From NCBI GenBank assembly GCA_964617875.1, contig CAZUAI010000019.1:1-64000 (forward strand): DNA of 64,000 nt, written 5' to 3'. A program made the position numbers and the translations under genes. Positions within the stretch are counted from its first letter, which is position 1. Every line of letters begins with the position of its first letter. The notes under the pieces are model-generated. The model was not told where the DNA came from. It did not search any database and was given only the letters and a program-made list of their open reading frames with translations. This DNA comes from CAZMVY01 sp964617875 (GTDB taxonomy: Bacteria; Planctomycetota; Phycisphaerae; UBA1845; PWPN01). Of this stretch, positions 50,934-60,078 are shown piece by piece.

Positions 50934-53266
50934 TATGCGTTTCTCTCCATGCGGGCGGCCGCCACGACGGCCTGCCCCAGCGACAACCCGCCGTCGCCCG
51001 GGGGTACGCGCCGATGCGTCAGAACCGTCAACCCTTGCGCCTCGAGCAGGCCCCTCGTTCGCGCCAGCAGGATCTGGTTCGCGAACGACCCGCCCGAGAG
51101 CGCCACCGTCGTCAGGCCGGCCTTCTCGGCGGCGGCACACGCGCCCTGCGCAAGCATCTGCGCCGTCGTTTCGTGAAAACGCGCCGCGATCTCCCGGTGA
51201 TCTCCACCCGTCGTAATCCCGGCAACGATCGCGCGGATCATCGGCCGCCAGTCCAGCACAATCATACCATCCTCGCGTTCGAGCGAGAAGGGAAACGCCT
51301 CGGCCTCCGCCGCCGGGCAACCGTTCGCCGGCCCCAGACCGCACCACGACGACGCCGCTTCCTCCAGCGCCATCGCCGCCTGCGCCTCATGGCCGTTGCG
51401 GTCGCAAATGCCGAGAAGAAAAGCCACGGCGTCGAACAATCGCCCCAGGCTCGACGTCGATGGGCAATTCACCCTTCGATCCAGCATCTGTTTGATCGTC
51501 GCGAAATCGCCCTCGCCTGCGTCCCCACCCGATCCCGCCGCGAGGTCAACAGTGCCGGGCAGGCCACAATCCGACAACAGGCTCATTGCCGGCCGGAACG
51601 TCTCCTTTGCCGCCGCGTCCCCGCCGGGAAGAGCGAAGTAGCGCAGGTGACCGGCCCGCCGGAAGTCCGCGGCGTCCGCGATCAGGATCTCGCAACCCCA
51701 GATCGCGCCGTCCGTGCCATACCCGGTACCGTCGCAGGCCAGGCCCACCACCGAGCCATCGACGCCGTTCTCGGCCATGCAGCCCACGATGTGCGCGTGG
51801 TGGTGCTGCACGGCATGCCGCGGCCTGGACTGCCGCAGAGCGTACTGCGTCGAGAGGTACGCAGGGTGCTGGTCATGGGCAATGCACGCCGGTTCGACGC
51901 GAAGCAGCCGCGTCAACTGGTCGATCGTGTCGAGGAAGTGCCGATACGTGGCGGGCGACTTCAGGTCGCCGAGGTGCTCGCTCAGGATCGCCTCGCGACG
52001 GTGATAGACACACAAGGTTGTCTTCAGTTCGCCGCCGAGCGCAAGCACCGGCGCCGGCGATTCGCGATGCAGAAGCACCGCGGACGGCGCGTAGCCTCGC
52101 GCCCGGCGAATCGGCACGACCGAACCGCCCGCGGCGATGATCACCGAGTCGTCCACCCGCCGACGGATGTCGCGGTCGTGCAGCAGAAACGCGTCGCAGA
52201 GACCGCGCAGCCGGCGCATCGCCTCGTCGTTGCCGCACACCAACGGTTCCTCCGCCGGGTTGCCGGACGTCATCACCAGCGGCGGCAGCCCCTCGCCGAA
52301 GAGCAGGTGGTGCAACGGAGCGTACGGCAGCATCAGACCGATGTGCGGCGAGCCCGGCGCCACATGACGACTGAGCCGCGGCGCATCGGCCCCGCCGCAC
52401 CGCCGCTTCAGCGGGACGAGCACAATCGGGCGTTCGAGAGTCTCCAGCTCGCGCGCGGCAGGCCCGTCCATCTCCGCCAGTGCCTGCGCCGCCGCAAGGC
52501 CCTCCACCATGACCGCAAACGGTTTCGTCTCACGCGCCTTCAGGCCGCGCATCCGCTCGACCGGCTCGTCCCGATCCGCCCGGCATGCGAGGTGAAACCC
52601 GCCGATCCCCTTGATCGCCACGATTTGCCCCGCCCGCAGCAGCTCGGCCGCACCCCGGACCGGATCGCCCTCGATGTGCGTGCCGCCGGCATCGACCAGC
52701 CACAAACGAGGACCGCACGCCGGACAGGCGTTCGGCTGCGCGTGAAAACGCCGGTCGGCCGGATCCTCGTACTCCTGTTGGCACAACCCGCACATGCGAA
52801 ACCTGCGCATCGTCGTGTTCGGCCGGTCGTACGGCACCGACTCGATGATGGAATACCGCGGCCCGCAATTCGTGCAGTTGATGAACGGGTAGCGATACCG
52901 TCGGTCGCCCGGATCGAACATCTCGCGGATGCAGTTCCCGCAGACGGCGGCGTCCGGCGTCACGCCCACGTCCTGCTCCCCGTCCCGCCGGCTGGAGACA
53001 ATGGTGAAATCCGTCTGGCCCCGCACAGCGACGCGTACGGACCGGACCTCGTGAACGCGGGCGAGTGGCGGACTCTCGTCACGCAGCCGTCGAACGAATG
53101 CGGCGAGTGCCCGCTCATCGCCCTCGACCTCGATCCACGCCCCGTGCGAGTCATTGCCCACCACGCCGCCGAGCCCCAACTCGGTCGCGAGGCGATAGAC
53201 GAACGGCCGGAACCCGACTCCCTGCACCTGCCCTCGTACCGATAAGTGCTGTCGTTCGCGTGGCAT
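50933..53266 (-). CDS. hypF: Carbamoyltransferase HypF
   Basis: The product has 777 residues, full length. Domains in order: acylphosphatase-like (1-95; 'VRGQVQGVGFRPFVYRLA'), two zinc fingers ('CGNC...CTNCG', 'CGLC...CPACG'; about 108-185), a YrdC-like domain (195-390) and a Kae1-like domain with 'HHHAHIVGCMAENG' and 'LACDGTGYGTDGAIWG'. It converts carbamoyl phosphate and ATP to carbamoyl adenylate and passes the carbamoyl to the HypE C-terminal cysteine. It is the first gene of the hydrogenase operon, divergent from the HAF-repeat lipoprotein gene. A 777-residue antisense frame across it is a GC artefact. Confidence 0.96.
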   Translation of the reverse strand: MPRERQHLSVRGQVQGVGFRPFVYRLATELGLGGVVGNDSHGAWIEVEGDERALAAFVRRLRDESPPLARVHEVRSVRVAVRGQTDFTIVSSRRDGEQDVGVTPDAAVCGNCIREMFDPGDRRYRYPFINCTNCGPRYSIIESVPYDRPNTTMRRFRMCGLCQQEYEDPADRRFHAQPNACPACGPRLWLVDAGGTHIEGDPVRGAAELLRAGQIVAIKGIGGFHLACRADRDEPVERMRGLKARETKPFAVMVEGLAAAQALAEMDGPAARELETLERPIVLVPLKRRCGGADAPRLSRHVAPGSPHIGLMLPYAPLHHLLFGEGLPPLVMTSGNPAEEPLVCGNDEAMRRLRGLCDAFLLHDRDIRRRVDDSVIIAAGGSVVPIRRARGYAPSAVLLHRESPAPVLALGGELKTTLCVYHRREAILSEHLGDLKSPATYRHFLDTIDQLTRLLRVEPACIAHDQHPAYLSTQYALRQSRPRHAVQHHHAHIVGCMAENGVDGSVVGLACDGTGYGTDGAIWGCEILIADAADFRRAGHLRYFALPGGDAAAKETFRPAMSLLSDCGLPGTVDLAAGSGGDAGEGDFATIKQMLDRRVNCPSTSSLGRLFDAVAFLLGICDRNGHEAQAAMALEEAASSWCGLGPANGCPAAEAEAFPFSLEREDGMIVLDWRPMIRAIVAGITTGGDHREIAARFHETTAQMLAQGACAAAEKAGLTTVALSGGSFANQILLARTRGLLEAQGLTVLTHRRVPPGDGGLSLGQAVVAAARMERNA

Positions 53267-53284
53267 ACGCCGCTACCTGCCCGC

Positions 53285-53290
53285 ATTGTA
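53285..53290 (-). promoter_or_regulatory. Candidate -10 box for the hydrogenase operon
   Basis: On the minus strand this reads TACAAT, five of six, 19 bases before ATG 53266, so the leader would be very short. The matching -35 position is poor, which could mean an activator or a different sigma factor. Confidence 0.28.
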
Positions 53291-53410
53291 GCCGATCTGC
53301 GAACGCGGGCCATCGGATCGCAGGAGTATTTAAGCGGCCTTTCCGCCCTTCCGATGAACTGCCATACGTTTCCTCAGTGTAACGTGCGGTCACAACACGG
53401 AGTCAAAACC

Positions 53411-54625
53411 ATGATCCAGACGAACCGATGCCCCTCGTACGCCGTCGGCCTCGCGCTGCTGTCAGCGACCCTTGGCACCCTCGCGACCGGTTGCGGAATA
53501 TGGCCGCCGGCACCAACGCCGGACAAGCCGACCGTTACGATCCTTCCCGAACTCTATGAGGGCGGCCAGACCATTCCCACCAAGATCTCGCGGGACGGCA
53601 AGGTCATTGTAGGCTATTGCATCAGCCCCGGCGATATCGTCGGACAGCCCGCCGCCATGCAGGCCTTTCGCTGGTCGAGCACGGAGGGCCTCGTTGCGAT
53701 GGGCTTCCTGCCCGGCAAGTCCCTTTCCATTGCGACCGCAACGAACGGCGACGGATCGATCGTCGTCGGGTACGGTGTGAACCCGGATGAGGACATCGAG
53801 CAAGCGTGGATCTGGACGGCCGCGACAGGCATGCAGGCGTTGCCGCCGCCGCGTGACGGAGCCCAAACCGAGGCGTATGATGTCTCTGACGACGGCACAC
53901 TGTTGGGCCGCTACGCCTACATGCAGGAGGACGGGCTCGTCTGGCAGGCCCCGTTCCTCTGGTCGTCCGCCAATGGCTACGGAAACTTCCCCTTGGACAA
54001 TTGGGGCGGAACCACGGATCTCGTCGTCGAGAACCCCGCCTCCATCGCCGCCGATGGACTATCGCTAATCCTGGATCGATATTGTCCCGACCCCTCAGAT
54101 CCGATCCCACAAGGTGCGTGGCTCGTCGGCTTCGGCCTGCCGTTCGGCGGCGGCGAGTGGTCTCAGTATCCCATGCAGATCCAGTCCGGACTGAAGTTCT
54201 ATCCGCGACCACGCGCCTACACGAGCAACCCCCTGACCATCGGCGGCGAGTCGGTCCATATGGATCAAGGGGCTCCGTGGAGTGTGCCGGCCATCTGGAC
54301 ACCGGCTTCGGGCGTCCAAGTGCTGAACGACGCAGCCCCGGCCACCACCTGGTGCGTTTCGCCGGACGGCACATGGGCTGGCGGAGGCAACGGCGACGCG
54401 CACACAGCATTCGTGTGGAACAACCGGCTCGGCCACATGAACCTCCTTCTCTATGTCCAGCAGTTGGACTGGGTGCTGGGAACGCACGCCTATGACACGT
54501 TCGTCGATCAGGGATTCCCGTCGAACGTGCTCGGCATCGCAGCTGGCAACAAGAGGTTTGTCGGCACTGCGGATTCGTCCATCTTCGGCCACCCGTGCCG
54601 AACGTTCATTCTCGATCTGCCGTAG
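53411..54625 (+). CDS. HAF-repeat-like lipoprotein
   Basis: The product has 404 residues. The signal ends in LATG-C28, a lipobox. The mature part has repeats of the form 'ISRDGKVIVGYC...AFRWSSTEGLVAMGFLPG', 'NGDGSIVVGYG...AWIWTAATGMQALPPP' and 'VSDDGTLLGRY...PFLWSSANGYGN', which match the HAF extracellular repeat family, a beta-propeller-like fold of unknown role common in secreted proteins of planctomycetes and proteobacteria. CGGAG lies eight bases upstream of the ATG. It is convergent with the TIGR03790-like gene after 17 bases. Confidence 0.85.
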   Translation: MIQTNRCPSYAVGLALLSATLGTLATGCGIWPPAPTPDKPTVTILPELYEGGQTIPTKISRDGKVIVGYCISPGDIVGQPAAMQAFRWSSTEGLVAMGFLPGKSLSIATATNGDGSIVVGYGVNPDEDIEQAWIWTAATGMQALPPPRDGAQTEAYDVSDDGTLLGRYAYMQEDGLVWQAPFLWSSANGYGNFPLDNWGGTTDLVVENPASIAADGLSLILDRYCPDPSDPIPQGAWLVGFGLPFGGGEWSQYPMQIQSGLKFYPRPRAYTSNPLTIGGESVHMDQGAPWSVPAIWTPASGVQVLNDAAPATTWCVSPDGTWAGGGNGDAHTAFVWNNRLGHMNLLLYVQQLDWVLGTHAYDTFVDQGFPSNVLGIAAGNKRFVGTADSSIFGHPCRTFILDLP

Positions 54626-54642
54626 CCGCAGACCTCGCCGAC

Positions 54643-56550
54643 CTACGGTCGGAACCCCCGTCGCGACGACGCGCCCGCAACGGCCAGAAAGCACAACGTG
54701 ACAGCGGGCATGACCCCTGCCCCGCAGCCGGTCACCGCCAGCGACGCGGGGACCGGCGGCACTACGTCGTCTTCTTCGTCGCCATCGCCCGACACCGGCC
54801 CGCTCAAATCCGTGCTGGTGCCTGTGCCTGAGTCGCTCGCGGGCAGGACGCTGCTGTCCGGGTTCGGCGGCAACGGATCACTGGGAGGTGGATCGCCCGG
54901 CGGCGGATCCGTCGGCGGCGGATCCGTCGGCGGCGGATCGCTGGGCGGTGGATCTGTCGGCGGCGGGTCGCTGGGTGGCGGGTCGCTGGGTGGCGGATCT
55001 GTCGGCGGGTCCGTCGGCGGCGGATCGCTGGGCGGTGGATCAGTTGGCGGTGGATCAGTTGGCGGCGCGTCGGCTGCGGTCAGCACAAATGCCGCCGCAC
55101 CTGGGTTCGCCGTCGCCCATTCGCTGTCGCCGCTTCCGTCGTTGCTTCGCACACGCCAGTAGTAGCTCCCCGGCAGGAGCGCCTGTCCCCCGGCACCGAT
55201 CGCGTAGGAACCGCCGCCGGCCGCTTGACCGACCGTGAAACTCGCCGGGCCGGGCGACAATGGCGCCGAGGTGTAGTCGATTACCGGCGACGAGAAGCCC
55301 GGCTCGTCATCGATCTGAATCCGGTACCGCAGCACGGCCCCCGTGTCCGAGTCCGATTGCACAAAGGTCAACGCCGGCCTGTCGACCGTCGTCTCCGCCC
55401 CGGTCGTGTACGCCGCCGGGCCCAGATCGTTCGGCACCCCGGGCGGCGTATTCGGCGGGGGCGGCACCCAGTCGGGAACCACCAGGAACGGGTCGCCCAG
55501 CACTTCCCACATGAACACGTGATACGGGTTTGCCAGATAGAACACCTCGCCCAGCGTCCAGCCCTGCGCCAAGCCGTACAGCAGCGTGTCCGGATACGGC
55601 GCCGTCGTCGTATGCGGCTCACCCGTCGAGCCGATCGCGGCGGCATAGCCCACAGCGATGGCGTTCGGAACATACCGTGCGCCGCCCGACGTCGTACTGC
55701 GAACGGTCGTCGAACCCCAGCTGTTCAGGTTGTACGCCAGTATGCGCGGGCCCGCCGGCGTGCCGCGGAGGCGGGCGTCGTTCCAGTTCGTGACGTCATG
55801 CGCCCCGATCCGGAATGCATCGTTCGGCGTCTGCTGCGTATCGTCGTCGAACGCTACCCAGGGAAGCCAGGCCAGCGTCGGGTTCTGCACGGCCTGCTGC
55901 AGCCAGTACCAGGTACTGCTCGGCAGGATGGAGTCGGTGTAATCGTAATAGACATACGCCCCGGCCATCACGCTCGATGCCGATCGCAGCGCCTTCGCAC
56001 GAGTCGTGACGGCCATGGCCTGACTGAGGCTTGGGGCGTCGATTCGCGCCGCCATATAGCATCCGGCCGCCATCCCGGCCTTCGTGATACGTCCCGTGGG
56101 CGGCAGTACGTTGCCCCAGAGGTGAGGGCAGTCGGGGTTTACCAACACGGCGGATTTCGCCGGTTCGTGCAGGGCGCAGGTGATCGAGTTCCCGCCGATC
56201 CCGTATGCTACCGTGCCGAAGTGGCCGGGAACGCGGTATCCGACAACAAAGCCCATAACCCGAGCCGCAATGTCTGGATGACTGGAAAGGTAGCTCCGAA
56301 CCGGTCCGAAAACCTGAGCCTCCGCCGTAGCGGCGTCCGCGAGATGTTCATCCGCCGACGCGTGAAGCCCGAGCAACTGATCCTGCGGAATACCCCACTG
56401 GCTGGCGTACCACTGCACCCACGTAACGCTCTCGGCCACATCCGCGTTGTAGAGCACAAGCCAGCTGTCCGGCATGTCCGCAGTGCGAGCAGCGGGCGCA
56501 ACATCGCCCAGCATCGCAAGCGACAGCGCAAGACCCAACATCCCCTGCAT
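54643..56550 (-). CDS. TIGR03790-like secreted protein with proline-rich stalk and C-terminal sorting-type tail
   Basis: The product has 635 residues. A signal peptide (core GLALSLAMLG) is followed by 'SWLVLYNADVAESVTWVQWY', the hallmark start of the TIGR03790 family, to about residue 360. A fibronectin-like region (365-475; 'YYWRVRSNDGSGDSEWA') then leads to about 60 residues of PPTDPPPSDP repeats, an acidic segment and a 29-residue tail with CGAG (Cys609), proline, hydrophobic stretch and a basic end. The tail is shared with the protease at 38094. The protein is probably displayed on the cell surface on a stiff stalk. ATG 56550 is preceded by GGAGAG; a TTG 16 codons upstream is less likely. 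Confidence 0.87.
   Translation of the reverse strand: MQGMLGLALSLAMLGDVAPAARTADMPDSWLVLYNADVAESVTWVQWYASQWGIPQDQLLGLHASADEHLADAATAEAQVFGPVRSYLSSHPDIAARVMGFVVGYRVPGHFGTVAYGIGGNSITCALHEPAKSAVLVNPDCPHLWGNVLPPTGRITKAGMAAGCYMAARIDAPSLSQAMAVTTRAKALRSASSVMAGAYVYYDYTDSILPSSTWYWLQQAVQNPTLAWLPWVAFDDDTQQTPNDAFRIGAHDVTNWNDARLRGTPAGPRILAYNLNSWGSTTVRSTTSGGARYVPNAIAVGYAAAIGSTGEPHTTTAPYPDTLLYGLAQGWTLGEVFYLANPYHVFMWEVLGDPFLVVPDWVPPPPNTPPGVPNDLGPAAYTTGAETTVDRPALTFVQSDSDTGAVLRYRIQIDDEPGFSSPVIDYTSAPLSPGPASFTVGQAAGGGSYAIGAGGQALLPGSYYWRVRSNDGSGDSEWATANPGAAAFVLTAADAPPTDPPPTDPPPSDPPPTDPPTDPPPSDPPPSDPPPTDPPPSDPPPTDPPPTDPPPGDPPPSDPLPPNPDSSVLPASDSGTGTSTDLSGPVSGDGDEEDDVVPPVPASLAVTGCGAGVMPAVTLCFLAVAGASSRRGFRP
54881..55070. 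repeat. Short tandem repeats coding for PPTDPPPSDP
   Basis: Units of 12 to 15 bases with GGCGGCGGATC, GGCGGTGGATC or GGTGGCGGATC are repeated about 14 times. They code for the proline-rich stalk of the TIGR03790-like protein and are likely to vary in number between strains. Confidence 0.85.
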
Positions 56551-56879
56551 ACTCTCTCTCTCCGCTGAGAACCTGGGATACCTGGATGGAATGTTCAATT
56601 CATTCGCCCGGCAGGCAAGGGGTAAAATGGGTAGCCCTGAAATTTCGGACTGCGGATGACCGCAGACGGATTTGAGACGCTTCTCGCCCCCCCCGCCTCA
56701 GCCCCCAAACCCTTCCATCCCCGCACACGCCCCGTTGCCTTCTTACCCTGCTTGCGCTTTGCACCTTGCCGCCCGATGGGTGCCGAAACGCATCCAATGG
56801 CCCCGTCTACGGTCGACTTGAGAGCGTGCCCACCGCCAAGAACTCACGGAAGCTTGAGGATCAGCGAACGGTGCCCGGA
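56551..56879. other. 329-base intergenic region
   Basis: It lies between the TIGR03790-like gene and clpS, both on the minus strand. A perfect hairpin, CTGCGG-ATGA-CCGCAG, is at 56650-56665. No protein-like frame or known RNA was found. Confidence 0.5.
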
Positions 56880-57221
56880 CTACTGCGGCGCCGGTTCGAT
56901 GGTTGCCGACATGCTGCCCTTCGATCGGCTCAGCCGCCAGTCGCGGCCATACGCATGGATCTGGTCGCGCTTCAGTTCGGCCCGCTCCATGGTGGTCGTA
57001 TCGACGATGACCCGACCGGTCGTGTCCACCTCCTTGGCCATCTGAAACGCCCGCTCCTTCGAATGGCCGAAGACCTTGCCGAGCATCTCAATGACGTAGT
57101 CGTAGGTGTGGTCGTCGTCGTCGAGCAACACAACGTTGTACGGCGGTTGCTTCTTCGGCTTGACATCCGGCTTCGCCGTCCCGGGTGTCGCGGTCGCGGC
57201 TGGTGCGTCTGTGGTCGTCAT
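56880..57221 (-). CDS. clpS: ATP-dependent Clp protease adaptor ClpS
   Basis: The product has 113 residues. 'YNVVLLDDDDHTYDYVIEML', the signature ClpS core, contains the aspartate-rich loop that binds the N-degron alpha-amino group, and 'VIVDTTTMERAELKRDQI' is the usual ClpA-contacting end. It delivers N-end rule substrates to ClpAP/ClpCP. A 30-residue alanine/proline/threonine-rich N-terminal extension is typical. ATG 57221 is preceded by GGGAGG eight bases upstream. No clpA is adjacent. Confidence 0.95.
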   Translation of the reverse strand: MTTTDAPAATATPGTAKPDVKPKKQPPYNVVLLDDDDHTYDYVIEMLGKVFGHSKERAFQMAKEVDTTGRVIVDTTTMERAELKRDQIHAYGRDWRLSRSKGSMSATIEPAPQ

Positions 57222-57447
57222 CGCAAGAACCTCCCTTTCGTCCGCCGCCATTGTATACTCCCACGGTCGCAGGTGCGATGTCCCTCCCCGGAGCCCTCCG
57301 CGAAGGCTTCACCCGCAACTCATTGTGGTGCGGGCGGCCCTCCTCTACCGGTCTCGCGGAACGCGGTCGCAATCCTCGCGGTCCGCGAAGGATTGTGGGG
57401 TACCAACGAAGGGTATGCCTTCGCCGACGTACACGATTCCGCCGGGG

Positions 57448-58878
57448 TCATCGTGCAGCGGCTGCCGCGCCGGCATACCGCCACGCCCGCGAATCGCGAT
57501 CGAGGAAGTCGGCGAAGCGCGGCACCTGCCGGCCGTGTTTGGCGTAGTAGTACTGAATCCCGCGCCAGCAGGCGACATTGGCGATCCACGCCCGGCTCTT
57601 GATCGGCCAGAACCGCAGCCGGCGGACCGCCGACCGCAGCGTGAAGAACTCGGCGAACGCCGCCATCTGGGCGTGGCGAAGCTCGTTCACGGTCATCCGT
57701 TTCGGCTCGTACACGACGCTCGCGCCGTTGTACCGGTCCCAGTTCTCGCACGTAATGCGGCCCTGCCGCTTGTACTCGTGCCAGACTCCGGTACCGGGAT
57801 ACGGCGTGAGGATCGGGAAGCACGCCATCGACAGGTTCATCCGCTGCGCGAACCGGCAGACGGCCATGCAATCACGCCAATCATCGTGATCGAACCCGAA
57901 GATAAACGCCCCCCACAGGCTGATCCCCGCGGCCTGAATCTTCCGGATCCGCCACTCGTACGTCTCGCTCTTCACGTAACGTTTGCCGGCCTCGGCGAGC
58001 GTGTCCGCCTTCGGACTCTCGAGGCCGAGGATCAGTCCCGCGCACCCGCTCCGTTTCATGGCCGTCAGCAGGCGGTCGCTGCGTGAGATCAGAATGTCGC
58101 ACTGGCTCGCCCAGCTCACCTTCAGCGGCTCCAGCGCGGCACACAGTTCCAGCGCCCACTCGTGGTTCCCGCCGAAGTTGTCGTCGGCGAAGATGAAGCA
58201 CCAGCTCCGGTACCGTTCCTTTGCCTCGCGGATCTCCTCGACGATGTCGCGGATCTCCCGCTGGCGGAACTTCCGCCCGAAGACGCCCGGCGTCGTGCAG
58301 AACGTGCACGTGTGCGGGCAGCCGCGAGTCGTCTGGATCGGATTGAAGACAAGGTAATCGCGCGAATCCAGCAGGTCTTTCCGGGGCGTCGCGATCGGTG
58401 CGGCCGGGTAATCAGACCAGTCGTAGACGCGCTTGAGCTGCCCGCGTTCCCAGTCGGCGATGATGTGCGGCAGCGTGCTCTCGGCGTCGCCCTTCGCGAC
58501 GGCATCGCAATGGGGCAGCGCGTCCTCCGGCAGGGCGCTCGGGTGGATGCCGCCCAGGACCACCGTGACGCCGAGCGCCCGGTACGCGTCCGCGATGGCG
58601 TATGCCCGATTGGCCTGCGTCGTCATGGCGGAGATGCCCACGACGTCCACATCGGCTTTCGGCCGGTGGGGAGCGGCCTGCGTACACTCGTCGATGATCT
58701 CGACGTGCCAGTCGCGGGGCATCACCGCGGCACAAATGCTCAACCCCGTCGGGTGAAACAGGGCCTTCCGCGAGAAGGTCATGTGGCGAATCACGTCGGG
58801 CATCGTCACCGTGGAAAGCGCGCAGTTCGGGTTGATGAATCGGATCTTGCGACGCGATCGTGCTTCGGCAGGTATCAC
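57448..58878 (-). CDS. Radical SAM protein with N-terminal B12-binding-like domain
   Basis: The product has about 476 residues. The N-terminal Rossmann-like part includes 'DVVGISAMTTQANRAYAIA' and 'VVLGGIHPSALPEDAL', the usual B12-binding-type domain of this radical SAM class, but the DxHxxG cobalamin ligand motif is not seen, so cobalamin may bind base-off without it or not at all. The radical SAM motif C-x3-C-x2-C is in 'RGCPHTCTFC' near residue 208. 'FADDNFGGN' and 'LGLESPKADT' are typical of the BchE/hopanoid-type branch. Substrate unknown. The start is unclear; GTG 58878 has AGGG eight bases upstream. It follows cheB on the same strand by 108 bases. Confidence 0.85.
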   Translation of the reverse strand: MIPAEARSRRKIRFINPNCALSTVTMPDVIRHMTFSRKALFHPTGLSICAAVMPRDWHVEIIDECTQAAPHRPKADVDVVGISAMTTQANRAYAIADAYRALGVTVVLGGIHPSALPEDALPHCDAVAKGDAESTLPHIIADWERGQLKRVYDWSDYPAAPIATPRKDLLDSRDYLVFNPIQTTRGCPHTCTFCTTPGVFGRKFRQREIRDIVEEIREAKERYRSWCFIFADDNFGGNHEWALELCAALEPLKVSWASQCDILISRSDRLLTAMKRSGCAGLILGLESPKADTLAEAGKRYVKSETYEWRIRKIQAAGISLWGAFIFGFDHDDWRDCMAVCRFAQRMNLSMACFPILTPYPGTGVWHEYKRQGRITCENWDRYNGASVVYEPKRMTVNELRHAQMAAFAEFFTLRSAVRRLRFWPIKSRAWIANVACWRGIQYYYAKHGRQVPRFADFLDRDSRAWRYAGAAAAAR

Positions 58879-58986
58879 GGGCCCGGCCCTCGCCGATAAG
58901 GTATTGTCCCTCGCGGTGCGCCGCAACAGGAAGATGGAGAAACGGGAACGCGGGCAGGGCGGAACGGGAACAGAACACCCGCGGTG

Positions 58987-60054
58987 TCAGCCCGCGGTGG
59001 CGGCGGCCAGGGCGGGCGCCCGGGCCGGCGAGCGGAACGCTTCGAGGATTCCGGAGGCGATGCGGTTGAGCGGCAGGACCGTGTCCGGCGCGCCGAGCCT
59101 GGCCGCCTCCCTGGGCATTCCGTACACGACGCACGAGGCCTCGTCCTGGGCAATGGTGCGGGCACCCGCCTGACGCATGGCGAGCAGCCCCTTGGCGCCG
59201 TCGGCCCCCATGCCCGTCAGCAATACGCCGACGGCGTTGACGCCGGCGTGCCTCGCAACGGAGTTGAAGAGGACATCGACGGCGGGACGCTGATGATGGA
59301 CGCGAGGTCCGTCCTTCACCTGCGCAACGTACTGTGCGCCGTTGCGGCCGACCAGCAGGTGGTGATTGCCGGGCGCAAGCAGGGCGAGGCCGGGGCGGAG
59401 GATCTCGCCGCCCTGCGCCTCCCGAACCTCCATCTCACAGAGACCGTCAAGACGCTGGGCAAAGGCGGCCGTGAACTTCTCGGGCATGTGCTGGACGATG
59501 ACCGTGCCCGGCGTGTTGCGGGGCAGGCATTCGAGCACCTCGCGGATGGCCTCCGTGCCGCCCGTGGAGGCGCCGATCGCCAGGATCTTGTCCGTTGTGT
59601 GGACCTGGCTGAGGCTGTCGCCGGCAACCGCCGATCGGTCGGCCTCCGCGGCAGGCCGGCGAATGCGGGCGCAGGCGGCGGCCCGGATGAGGTCGATCAA
59701 CTGCACGGCCAGATCGCCGACGCTGTACGCCTCGCCGGGCTTGCAGATCACATCGACGGCGCCGAGTTCCAGGGCCCGCATGGCGGCGTCGCTGCCGGCG
59801 GGCGTCAGCGAACTCACGACGATGACGGGCAGCGGGTAGTACTTCATCAGCTTCGACAGAAACGTCAGGCCGTCCATGCGCGGCATCTCGATGTCCAGCG
59901 TGACGACGTCGGGCTTCAATTCGACGATCTTGTCGCGGGCCACGTAGGGATTGGGCGCTGCACCGACGACCTCGATGTCCCGCGCGCGCTGCAACTGTTC
60001 GGTGAGGATCTTCCGTACGACGGCGGAGTCATCGACGATCAGAACGCGTATCAC
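58987..60054 (-). CDS. cheB: Chemotaxis methylesterase/deamidase CheB
   Basis: The product has 355 residues. The receiver domain has Asp-Asp in 'IVDDSAVV', the phosphorylation site in 'TLDIEMPRMDG' (Asp54 region), and the conserved lysine in 'VICKPGE'. The methylesterase domain carries the triad Ser (GASTGGT), His ('QHMPEKFT') and Asp ('GMGADGA'). It removes methyl groups from chemoreceptors. GTG start. Last gene of the chemotaxis operon. Confidence 0.96.
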   Translation of the reverse strand: MIRVLIVDDSAVVRKILTEQLQRARDIEVVGAAPNPYVARDKIVELKPDVVTLDIEMPRMDGLTFLSKLMKYYPLPVIVVSSLTPAGSDAAMRALELGAVDVICKPGEAYSVGDLAVQLIDLIRAAACARIRRPAAEADRSAVAGDSLSQVHTTDKILAIGASTGGTEAIREVLECLPRNTPGTVIVQHMPEKFTAAFAQRLDGLCEMEVREAQGGEILRPGLALLAPGNHHLLVGRNGAQYVAQVKDGPRVHHQRPAVDVLFNSVARHAGVNAVGVLLTGMGADGAKGLLAMRQAGARTIAQDEASCVVYGMPREAARLGAPDTVLPLNRIASGILEAFRSPARAPALAAATAG

Positions 60055-60078
60055 TGCGTGCCCTCTGTGCGATCCCGT

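Noticed and set aside
50912..53245. 777-residue plus-strand frame opposite hypF
   Set aside because: Same length as hypF by chance of codon bias. Low-complexity arginine/proline content; hypF is complete on the minus strand.
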